64,000 bases of DNA. Source: Pseudomonas syringae CC1557 (GTDB taxonomy: Bacteria > Pseudomonadota > Gammaproteobacteria > Pseudomonadales > Pseudomonadaceae). Made by a program: the position numbers and the translations under genes. Under the pieces are notes generated by a model, which ran no database searches, was not told the DNA's origin, and saw nothing but the letters and a program-made list of their open reading frames with translations. The first letter of the stretch is position 1. The number at the start of each line of letters is the position of its first letter. The DNA lies in assembly GCF_000452705.1 (NCBI RefSeq), contig NZ_CP007014.1:2294001-2358000 (forward strand). Reading direction: 5' to 3'. Below, piece by piece: positions 27,100 through 35,014 of this stretch.

Positions 27100-27618
27100 T
27101 CAAGCCGAAGCGGGCTCTCTCCAATCGTCAGAACCACTGGTCGTGGCTTTGACGTGGGCCCAAGTGATTTTGCGATAGCTGAAATACACGTCCTGCAAGT
27201 GTGTGAAGTGCGAGCTATTCGGGTCTTGGCAGTTAGGCATGTAGTCCTCAATCTTGACAATGACTGCATCGGTCAGGGTGGTGGTGTAGTAATGTTCCTG
27301 TTTGCCTTGAGCGGAAGTGCGATACCACTTGATTTCCACTTCGCTCATCGTTGCACCAGAGCAAAGTGCTTCTAGAAGTAACGGCGATGTCCGGTCGAAA
27401 ATCTTGGTGATGCAGACAGGTTTGTGAACACGTTGACCTGTAGGTTGACCAGACTGAGGGTCACACGGAATACCAATCTCGTGCTTGAACGCCTGGACTA
27501 TTGCTTCGTCCTCATGGCCTGTCTGATAGATGTTTCCTACTGAATCCGGCGTGAAAGCTTTTGCAGTTAGTACTTTTTGATTTGCGTCAGTAATAGTTAT
27601 GTAAGCAGGTGTTGGCAT
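27100..27618 (-). CDS. hcp: T6SS tube protein Hcp (TssD)
   Basis: A 172-residue Hcp-family protein that stacks as hexameric rings to form the inner tube of the secretion system. AYITITDANQKVLTAKAF, IVQAFKHEIGIPCD, VHKPVCITKIFDRTSPLLLE and EIKWYRT are typical positions. An AGGA site lies eight bases before the ATG. It is the first gene of the hcp-vgrG-adaptor-toxin-immunity transcript, with 67 bases to vgrG. A sigma54-like promoter lies 69 bases upstream. Confidence 0.95.
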   Translation of the reverse strand: MPTPAYITITDANQKVLTAKAFTPDSVGNIYQTGHEDEAIVQAFKHEIGIPCDPQSGQPTGQRVHKPVCITKIFDRTSPLLLEALCSGATMSEVEIKWYRTSAQGKQEHYYTTTLTDAVIVKIEDYMPNCQDPNSSHFTHLQDVYFSYRKITWAHVKATTSGSDDWREPASA

Positions 27619-27686
27619 GTGCGCAGTTCCTGATAGTGATTACCGCTTCGCAAGCGAGAGTGCCTGGAGGGCGAGCGGTTGCTATA

Positions 27687-27702
27687 ACAATATGTGTGCC
27701 AA
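27687..27702 (-). promoter_or_regulatory. Candidate sigma54 promoter of hcp
   Basis: Read on the minus strand, TTGGCACACATATTGTT has the -24 element TGGCAC, five bases, and TTGT. This gives GG-N10-GT; the consensus -12 is GC, so there is one mismatch. A start site near 27676 would leave a 58-base leader. The cluster encodes its own sigma54 activator, which supports the call. Confidence 0.6.
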
Positions 27703-28151
27703 CTTTTTATCCGCCCATACCAGGCGGTGGTTTAATCCGTTTGGCCAAAACTATCAGTGCGTCTGGTGTCTGTTTTTCTTAGGAAAGTGAGCGAGTTCTT
27801 GCGCAGCTACACAGTTTTACTGCGCACCTTGTCCCAGGCCGATCAGAACGGTGGCGCGTATTGGATTTTGTATAAAATGCTAAAAAGGTGCGCAAAAAAT
27901 TGCGTGCGATGGGCAGGAAATAATTTGCTGGTTCAGGATGTGATATCTGAATCTACCGGTCAAGAAAAGCAAGAGTATTTCAAGGTGTTTAGTTGGGGGG
28001 GTGCGAATAAGTCTTTTGTGTCGTAGGAAATCTCCTAAAAAATATTATTCGTCACTTACATGCTTGTTTGTTGGGCGGAGCAGGGGTAAATTTCATCCCG
28101 CTTTCAATCCGATAAAACGATTGACTATTATTTATTAAATAGGGGTGGGCA
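27703..28151. other. A+T-rich divergent control region between hcp and tssA
   Basis: This divergent gap separates the two arms of the secretion cluster. A frame at 27757-28026 encodes 89 residues but has no ribosome binding site or recognisable domain, and I leave it out. I found no GG-N10-GC sigma54 element on the plus strand, so the tssA promoter may be of a different class. Confidence 0.5.
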
Positions 28152-29699
28152 ATGGCTTATAACGAAAAACTGTCCATCCGCTATCTGGAGATCGCTCGAC
28201 ACCCTGTAGCAATGCAGGATTATCCGGGCCAGGACATACGCTTCTCTACGCTCTTTGAATCATTGGAGCAAGCGCTGGGCGGCGCACAGTCAATCCTCGG
28301 CTCTTTAAATGTTGACTGGCCCAAAATCAGAGAAGACAGTGAATATATTCTTTTCAGCCAGTCCAAGGATTTGCGCGTTGCCAGTTGGCTCGCGTGGGCG
28401 TTGTACGAGTGTGAGTCTTTTGTCGGTCTAGTGGCAGGCTTGGGTTTAATCCATTATCTCTGTGAATGTCACTGGCACATGTTGTATCCAAGAAAGTTGC
28501 GAACCCGCTCTGCCGCCGTTGCGTGGCTCGTACTCAGACTCGAAAAAGTGCTGGTGGAAGATGTCTCGATCAACAATCAACTGATTGTGTTTCAGCAGTT
28601 GGCCAATCACCTCGATAAGCTGGATGAGTTATTTGAACGTTATCTGGATGACGACGCGCCGTTGCTGCTGCCTTTGCGCAGACGGCTAGCACGCATGATC
28701 GAGCGTGCTAGCCAGGTTGAGAAAGAGCCTGTGACGGTAGTGGAACAAGTCAGGCAGGTCGCTGCACAGCTATTTTCCAGCAGTTCTCCTATCAATAATG
28801 AGAAGGATGCTCAGCGTGCGTCAAGCTCGCTGGACGAATCCGCGCACAGTCTCTGCAGGTGGTGGCTGAAACAAAAGACCAGCGATACGCGTGCGTTTCG
28901 TCTTGGTCGAGTGCTGGTGTGGCTCGCCGTGGACAATGCTCCGGATTGCAACGCGGAAAAAGTAACGCCTCTAAGAGGATTGCCCACAGAGAAACTCTCG
29001 CTTTACCTGGAGCGCTTCGAGCAGGGCCTTTACGCAGATCTGATCGTTGATGTTGAGGCCACTTTAGTGTCTTCGCCTTTTTGGTTCGATGGGCAGCGTT
29101 TGATCTGGAACTGTCTAAAGGCTTTGGGGGCAACAGCGGCAATGTACGAGGTGGAAGCGCATCTCGCTATGCTGCTGAAACGAATTCCGGAATTGGTTGA
29201 GCTGCGCTTTCACGACGGCACACCCTTCGCGAACGCCAAAACACTGGAGTGGATCACAGCTCATGTTTTACCTCCTGTTATAACCGAAACGCACCTACGT
29301 GAAGCGGACGGAAAACCTGAGCGTTCAGAATGGGATTCTGTTTATCGCGAACTATTGCCAGGCTTACGGGACGGTGGCTTGAAGTCTGCTGTCCATGTGC
29401 TAAGCCAGCGTTTGTACAGTGCACAAGGCGGACGAGATCGATTGTTCTGGAGGCTGTGCCTCGCACGGCTATGTTATCAGGCAAAAGAGTATGTGCTTGC
29501 GAAGATCCAGCTTGAGTTTCTGGATCAGCAACTCCAGTCCTCTGGCTTGCAGGCGTGGGAGCCATTGGTTTATCTGGACGTATTACGCTTGTTGTATGAC
29601 TGCCATGAACGGCTTCCTCAAGATGAAAAATCAGCAAGTCGTAAAGAGGATGTTTATCAAAGACTGTGCCACTGCGATCTTGAAGGGTTGATTGCATAG
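28152..29699 (+). CDS. tssA: T6SS protein TssA
   Basis: A 515-residue TssA protein, first gene of the plus-strand core operon. The N-terminal ImpA-type domain includes DIRFSTLFESLEQALGG and LFSQSKDLRVASWLAWALYE. The C-terminal part (LYSAQGGRDRLFWRLCLARL; LEFLDQQLQSSGLQAWEPLV) is the VasJ-like end found in the long TssA class. TssA organises baseplate and sheath polymerisation. It begins with an ATG eight bases after AGGGGTGGG. Confidence 0.93.
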   Translation: MAYNEKLSIRYLEIARHPVAMQDYPGQDIRFSTLFESLEQALGGAQSILGSLNVDWPKIREDSEYILFSQSKDLRVASWLAWALYECESFVGLVAGLGLIHYLCECHWHMLYPRKLRTRSAAVAWLVLRLEKVLVEDVSINNQLIVFQQLANHLDKLDELFERYLDDDAPLLLPLRRRLARMIERASQVEKEPVTVVEQVRQVAAQLFSSSSPINNEKDAQRASSSLDESAHSLCRWWLKQKTSDTRAFRLGRVLVWLAVDNAPDCNAEKVTPLRGLPTEKLSLYLERFEQGLYADLIVDVEATLVSSPFWFDGQRLIWNCLKALGATAAMYEVEAHLAMLLKRIPELVELRFHDGTPFANAKTLEWITAHVLPPVITETHLREADGKPERSEWDSVYRELLPGLRDGGLKSAVHVLSQRLYSAQGGRDRLFWRLCLARLCYQAKEYVLAKIQLEFLDQQLQSSGLQAWEPLVYLDVLRLLYDCHERLPQDEKSASRKEDVYQRLCHCDLEGLIA

Positions 29700-29733
29700 C
29701 ATTCTATGTTTGAAGCAGATTGGAGAAAATACA

Positions 29734-30231
29734 ATGGCCAAAGAAGGCTCGGTAGCACCCAAAGAACGGATCAATGTCACATTCAAACCTGCTATTGGAG
29801 GGGCGCAGGAAGAAATAGAACTGCCGCTTAAACTACTGGTTTTAGGTGACTTTACGCAAAAAATAGACGAGCGAAAACTGGAAAATCGCAAGGCTATAAG
29901 CATCGACAAAAATAATTTTGACGACGTCATGTCCAAGCAAGAACTGACACTTGAGATGAGTGTGCCTAATTGCCTGCAGCCCGAGAGCGGGATTGAAGAT
30001 CTGACTGTTAGCGTCAAAGTAGGCTCAATGAGAGATTTCAATCCCGCCAGCCTGGTGGAGCAAATTCCTGAACTGAAAAAGCTGATGGAGCTGCGTAATG
30101 CGCTGATGGCGCTCAAGGGGCCATTGGGTAATACGCCCGCTTTCCGCAAGGCTATTGAGCGCGTCATAGCCGACACGGACTCGCGCAACACTGTGCTGGA
30201 CGAGTTGGGTTTGAATGCGGCGGCGCAATAG
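29734..30231 (+). CDS. tssB: T6SS sheath small subunit TssB
   Basis: 165 residues from the ATG at 29734 (GGAG nine bases upstream). APKERINVTFKPAIGGAQEE, LPLKLLVLGDFT and MRDFNPASLVEQIPELKKL are diagnostic for TssB/VipA. It co-assembles with TssC into the contractile sheath. It lies 31 bases before tssC. Confidence 0.97.
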   Translation: MAKEGSVAPKERINVTFKPAIGGAQEEIELPLKLLVLGDFTQKIDERKLENRKAISIDKNNFDDVMSKQELTLEMSVPNCLQPESGIEDLTVSVKVGSMRDFNPASLVEQIPELKKLMELRNALMALKGPLGNTPAFRKAIERVIADTDSRNTVLDELGLNAAAQ

Positions 30232-30262
30232 TGCGTTTGACTTGATTGCAGGGAATTAGAGT

Positions 30263-31738
30263 ATGACCACGAAAGCTTTATCGCAGAGCAATGTTGACGA
30301 GTTTCAGTACGGGATTCTTGACCAGATTATTGCAGAAACCAGACTGAGCCCCAGTGATGAGGCCTACGGCATTGCCAAGCGCGGTGTAGCTGCATTTATT
30401 GAAGAACTGCTGAAACCACACAACAGCAGCGAACCGGTAAAAAAAGCGCTGGTTGACCGGATGATCACCGAAATTGACGACAAGCTGAGTCGCCAGATGG
30501 ATGAGATCATCCATCATGCTGACTTTCGCGCGCTGGAGGCGTCTTGGCGCGGGTTGCAGTTGCTCATCGATCGAACTGATTTCCGCGAAAACATCAAGAT
30601 CGAGTTATTAAGTATTTCCAAGCAAGACCTGCTGGAAGATTTTGAGGATTCACCTGAAGTTGTTCAGTCGGGCCTTTACAAACATGTCTACACCGCTGAG
30701 TACGGCCAGTTTGGCGGCAACCCTGTAGGGGCAATCATCGCCGATTATTTTTTCTCCCCAAGCGCTCCCGACGTAAAAACGATGCAATACGTATCAAGCG
30801 TTGCCTGTATGGCGCACGCACCCTTCATCGCGGCTGCTGGCCCCAATTTCTTTGGGCTTGAGCAGTTCACCGGATTGCCTGATATCAAGGATCTGAGAGA
30901 TCACTTCGAAGGTCCCCAGTTCGCAAAGTGGCAAAGCTTCCGCCAGCAGGAAGACGCCCGTTATCTTGCGCTGACGTTGCCGCGCTTTCTCCTCCGCAGT
31001 CCCTATGGACCTGAAGAAAATCCGGTAAAGACGTTTGCCTACAAGGAAAACGTGTCCAAAGATCACGAAGATTACCTGTGGGGGAACACGGCCTATGCGT
31101 TCGCGACAAAGCTGACAGACAGTTTCGCCAGATTTCGGTGGTGCCCCAACATCATTGGTCCGTTGAATGGAGGTGCTGTCGAAGACCTGCCGTTGCATCA
31201 TTTCCACAGCATGGGTGAAATCGAAACCAAAATCCCGACTGAGGTACTGATCTCCGACCGCCGCGAGTACGAACTGGCTGATGAAGGGTTCATTGCATTG
31301 ACTATGCGCAAAGGCAGCGATAATGCCGCTTTCTTTTCCGCCAGTTCTGTCCAAAAGCCCAAGGTTTTTGGCAACAGCCCAGAAGGCAAGATAGCTGAGC
31401 TTAATTACAAGCTGGGAACGCAACTGCCTTACATGATGGTTGTTAACCGGCTTGCGCATTACATCAAGGTTTTACAACGCGAACAGATTGGCTCCTGGAA
31501 GGAGCGCACGGATCTGGAACTTCAGCTTAACAAGTGGATTCGCCAGTACGTTGCAGACCAGGAGAACCCAAGTGCTGAAGTGCGTGGAAGGCGTCCATTG
31601 CGCACAGCGCAGATCATTGTCAGTGATGTTGAGGGCGATCCAGGCTGGTACCGCGTCAGTTTGAATGTTCGTCCTCATTTCAAATACATGGGTGCTGATT
31701 TTACGCTGTCTTTGGTTGGCAAGATGGATAAGGACTAG
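30263..31738 (+). CDS. tssC: T6SS sheath large subunit TssC
   Basis: A 491-residue TssC/VipB protein. Key segments are FRALEASWRGLQLLIDRTDF, GQFGGNPVGAIIADYFF, LLRSPYGPEENPVKTFAY and LEDLPLH-type VEDLPLHHFHSMGEIETKIP. The C-terminal end (FKYMGADFTLSLVGKMDKD) is the typical terminus of the family. It forms the sheath with TssB. Confidence 0.97.
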   Translation: MTTKALSQSNVDEFQYGILDQIIAETRLSPSDEAYGIAKRGVAAFIEELLKPHNSSEPVKKALVDRMITEIDDKLSRQMDEIIHHADFRALEASWRGLQLLIDRTDFRENIKIELLSISKQDLLEDFEDSPEVVQSGLYKHVYTAEYGQFGGNPVGAIIADYFFSPSAPDVKTMQYVSSVACMAHAPFIAAAGPNFFGLEQFTGLPDIKDLRDHFEGPQFAKWQSFRQQEDARYLALTLPRFLLRSPYGPEENPVKTFAYKENVSKDHEDYLWGNTAYAFATKLTDSFARFRWCPNIIGPLNGGAVEDLPLHHFHSMGEIETKIPTEVLISDRREYELADEGFIALTMRKGSDNAAFFSASSVQKPKVFGNSPEGKIAELNYKLGTQLPYMMVVNRLAHYIKVLQREQIGSWKERTDLELQLNKWIRQYVADQENPSAEVRGRRPLRTAQIIVSDVEGDPGWYRVSLNVRPHFKYMGADFTLSLVGKMDKD

Positions 31739-31753
31739 CAGAGAGGCAGCATC

Positions 31754-32158
31754 ATGAACGCCAACGGTAGCCTTTTCGAACGCCTTGCGGGTCACAAAGC
31801 CCACTCAGGCCTCGATAACGAAGGGCGATTGATGACCTCGATAGCTGTTCATTTGTCGAATATGCTCGGCACTCGGGCGGGCAGTGTGAAAATGCTGCCT
31901 GATTATGGTTTGCCTGACCTTAACGACATGAACTTGAGTTTGCACGATACGTTGAAACAATCACGTGCAGCCATCGAAAAGGTTATCCGTACTTACGAGC
32001 CTCGTTTAGTCGACGTTTATGTAAGCTCCGGAGAGAGCAGGGGCTGTCCGCTCCAGCGACAATTCGCTATTGACGCTTCTGTGGAGATTGCCGGAATCAG
32101 AAAAGCTGTCCGTTTTTTTGCGACGGTGAGTGGTAGTGGGCACGTAAGCATTCAGTAA
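31754..32158 (+). CDS. tssE: T6SS baseplate protein TssE (gp25-like)
   Basis: A 134-residue protein with the gp25-like fold: LMTSIAVHLSNMLGTRAGSV, MLPDYGLPDLNDM and IRTYEPRLVDVYV. TssE is a baseplate wedge component at the foot of the sheath. It lies 15 bases behind tssC. The ATG has GAGAGGCAGC upstream. Confidence 0.95.
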   Translation: MNANGSLFERLAGHKAHSGLDNEGRLMTSIAVHLSNMLGTRAGSVKMLPDYGLPDLNDMNLSLHDTLKQSRAAIEKVIRTYEPRLVDVYVSSGESRGCPLQRQFAIDASVEIAGIRKAVRFFATVSGSGHVSIQ

Positions 32159-32240
32159 GTTGATCTGACCCGATATGGAAATAAATATTTTCTGTTTTTG
32201 AGCGTTGGTTTATTGCTGTTTATAATTCGGTCGGGTAGGT

Positions 32241-34034
32241 GTGCATTTGTCATTTAATCACTATTATCAAGATGAGCTGATGGCTCTTCGCCAATCAGGG
32301 CGGCGGTTTTCTGATCGTAATCCAGCGTTGGCTCCGTTTTTGGGGCAGGGTGGCCAGGATCCGGACGTTGAGCGGCTACTTGAAGGTTTTGCTTTTCTGA
32401 CGGGCCGTTTGCGTCAAAAGCTGGATGATGATTTACCTGAGTTGACCCATTCGCTCATGCAGTTGCTATGGCCCAATTACATGCGACCTTTGCCTGCCAT
32501 GAGCATGCTGCAGTTCGAACCATTGGCCGCTTCCAGCCCTGGCCTGACCGTAGAGCGTGATACCCCGGTAGAAAGTGATCCTGTAAATGGTTTGACGTGT
32601 CAGTTTCGCACCTGTTTTCCAACCGAGGTATTACCGCTGCGGCTGGCTCGCGTTTCCTACTCGGCAAGCGGAGACGCTGCAACACTTATGTTACGTCTTG
32701 AGATGACGGGTGAGGGGCATCTGGGTGAGCTGAAATCAGACCGGCTACGCCTGCATTTTGCAGGTGATCGTTATGTAAGCCAGATGCTTTATCTCGGTTT
32801 CATGCGGAAATTGAAAAGTATCAAGCTGTTGCTGCTTGACGGCCACAGTAAGCCGTTGGTGATGGCTGACGGGCAACTGGCTGAGTTCAGTATCTCGGCG
32901 GATAACGTAAAACCAGTCGGATTTGCCGAGGAAGAGGCGTTGATTCCCTATCCGCTGAATACCTTTAGAGGCTATCGCTATTTGCAAGAGTATTTTTGCT
33001 TTCCGGAAAAATTTCTATTTGTTGACGTGCATGGCCTTGATGTCATCCAGTCAATAAGCAAAGAACTGTTGGCAACGTCTCGTAGTTTTCAATGGGTATT
33101 CGATATGCGCTGCGAGGATATGCAGGGACTTCGACCTACCCTCGAACATATCAAGCTGTATTGCACACCGGTAGTGAATCTGTTCACACAGGATGCATTG
33201 CCTATTCAGGCTGACGCGCGTCAGGATGAGTATTTGTTAATGCCTGGCCATTATGGTCCAGATGGCTGCGGCGTGTATTCAGTTGATAAAGTGACTGGGT
33301 GGCAGCCCGGCGGCAAGGGGTATAAGAACTATGTGCCCTTCGAATCGTTTGAACATGATCCGGCTGTTGATGTGGAAAGCAACTCTCCGTATTACAGCGT
33401 TCGCCATCGCGATTCCATACTGCAAGAAGGACTTGATACATTTCTAAGCTTTGACCTTCGTGGCGACCGAAAAAATGAAACCATCTCAATAGAATTGACG
33501 TGTACCAACCATAACCTGCCGCAAAAAATCAGGGCTGGAGGGATATGCAAGTCGTGCGACGGTACTCCAGATTTCTTGCGGTTCAGAAATATTACTCCCG
33601 TCACCAAAAGCTACGCGCCACCTATGACCCGAGATTTTCTCTGGCGGGTCATTAGCAATATGTCGCTGAATTACCTTTCTCTGGCAAGTGTGGAAGCCTT
33701 GAAAGTCATTCTTGAGACTTACGATTTGCCACGCTATTACGACAAGCGGGCCGAGAAAGTCAGTCAGCATCTGTTAGGCGGACTCAAAGCCATCCGTCAC
33801 GAGCACGTTGATCGTTTGCACGATGGGCGACCGTTACGGGGTGTCAAAACCGAACTGCTTATTGCACCTGCCGAATGTGCAGATGAGGCCAGCCTGTTTC
33901 TGTTTGCTTCAGTCCTCAATGAATTCTTTGCGCTTTATGCCAGCTTGAATTCTTTCCATGAACTGCACGTGAAAACCGATCAGGGAGGTGGCTACGAATG
34001 GACGCCACGCATGGGGCAGCAACCGCTGCTTTGA
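32241..34034 (+). CDS. tssF: T6SS baseplate protein TssF
   Basis: A 597-residue baseplate wedge protein. The start is either GTG at 32241 or, more like the family, TTG at 32247, giving MSFNHYYQDELMALRQSGRR, with AGGTG just upstream. Diagnostic parts are GQGGQDPDVERLLEGFAFLT and QLLWPNYMRPLPAMSMLQFE. The 3' end overlaps tssG by 37 bases. The 82-base gap before it is A+T-rich. Confidence 0.95.
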   Translation: MHLSFNHYYQDELMALRQSGRRFSDRNPALAPFLGQGGQDPDVERLLEGFAFLTGRLRQKLDDDLPELTHSLMQLLWPNYMRPLPAMSMLQFEPLAASSPGLTVERDTPVESDPVNGLTCQFRTCFPTEVLPLRLARVSYSASGDAATLMLRLEMTGEGHLGELKSDRLRLHFAGDRYVSQMLYLGFMRKLKSIKLLLLDGHSKPLVMADGQLAEFSISADNVKPVGFAEEEALIPYPLNTFRGYRYLQEYFCFPEKFLFVDVHGLDVIQSISKELLATSRSFQWVFDMRCEDMQGLRPTLEHIKLYCTPVVNLFTQDALPIQADARQDEYLLMPGHYGPDGCGVYSVDKVTGWQPGGKGYKNYVPFESFEHDPAVDVESNSPYYSVRHRDSILQEGLDTFLSFDLRGDRKNETISIELTCTNHNLPQKIRAGGICKSCDGTPDFLRFRNITPVTKSYAPPMTRDFLWRVISNMSLNYLSLASVEALKVILETYDLPRYYDKRAEKVSQHLLGGLKAIRHEHVDRLHDGRPLRGVKTELLIAPAECADEASLFLFASVLNEFFALYASLNSFHELHVKTDQGGGYEWTPRMGQQPLL

Positions 34035-35005
34035 CCGCGCTAAGCCAGGATATACGTGAGTATTCGGTCTATCAGGCGATACCTCTGATCCTTGGGGTCT
34101 TGCGCGAAATTTATCCGGCTGCTGATGATGAACAACTTCATGATTTCCTTGAATTGCGCGCAAATCCGGGACTTGCATTTCCAGGCAGCGATATCGAGTG
34201 CATGGGTTTTTTCGAAGACCACGGGAGCCTGTATGTCCGGCTGCACCTCAATATGATGAGTCTGGTCGGAGCAGGTTCGCCGCTACCGGCTTTCTATGTC
34301 GAGCAAGCGGTGGGGGACCGAGACAAGTCCAATGCCACTCGCGATTTTCTGGACGTTTTTAATCATCGCCTGCAGAAGCTGATGTTGCCTGTCTGGCGAA
34401 AGTATCGCTACCACGCGGTGTTCAGCAGTGGCGCAACGGACCCATTTTCAGAGCAACTGTTCGCGCTGATCGGTTTGCATGGTGAGCGTATACGCGAAAC
34501 GACCGAATTGAACTGGAGGCGTCTGTTGCCCTATCTGGGGCTGTTGAGCCTGCGTGCACATTCCGCAGCACTGATCGAGTCAGTGCTTCGTTATTACTTC
34601 AAGCATGCCCCGCTATTCATCGAGCAATGCGTAGAGCGTGCAGTTGAAGTCAGCGTGCCTCAGCTTAATCGTCTCGGAAAAGCCAATAACCAGCTAGGGC
34701 GTAATGTGGTGCTGGGCAACCGAGTGCCCGATCGGGGTGGCAAATTTCGTATCCACATAAAGCAGCTCCACTGGGATCGCTTCCATGAATTTTTACCTAT
34801 CGGTCCGAGTTACTTGCCATTAGGTGCTCTTGTGCGGTTCACGTTGCGCGACCCTCTGGATTACGACGTCTGTCTTGAACTTTTGAATGAAGACGTCAGG
34901 GATTTACGTATTGGTCAGGCAAACACCTGTCGCCTGGGGTGGACCAGTTGGCTGGGGCGTGAGCATTCGCGTGGTTTGGTAACGCTCAGCAGGCCGAGTC
35001 ATTAA
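33998..35005 (+). CDS. tssG: T6SS baseplate protein TssG
   Basis: A 335-residue TssG-family protein, partner of TssF in the wedge complex. Its ATG has GGGAGGT seven bases upstream inside the end of tssF. Recognisable segments are LRANPGLAFPGSDIECMGFF, YVRLHLNMMSLVGAGSPLP, LLSLRAHSAALIESVLRYYF and NRLGKANNQLGRNVVLGNRV. Confidence 0.94.
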   Translation: MDATHGAATAALTALSQDIREYSVYQAIPLILGVLREIYPAADDEQLHDFLELRANPGLAFPGSDIECMGFFEDHGSLYVRLHLNMMSLVGAGSPLPAFYVEQAVGDRDKSNATRDFLDVFNHRLQKLMLPVWRKYRYHAVFSSGATDPFSEQLFALIGLHGERIRETTELNWRRLLPYLGLLSLRAHSAALIESVLRYYFKHAPLFIEQCVERAVEVSVPQLNRLGKANNQLGRNVVLGNRVPDRGGKFRIHIKQLHWDRFHEFLPIGPSYLPLGALVRFTLRDPLDYDVCLELLNEDVRDLRIGQANTCRLGWTSWLGREHSRGLVTLSRPSH

Positions 35006-35014
35006 GGATCACAC

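Noticed and set aside
27757..28026. 89-codon plus-strand frame between hcp and tssA
   Set aside because: No ribosome binding site and no recognisable domain; it lies in the divergent control region. It could be revisited if transcripts or orthologues appear.
27757..28151. Sigma54 element for tssA
   Set aside because: No GG-N10-GC match was found on the plus strand; the nearest (GGAAATAATTTGC) has nine bases instead of ten.
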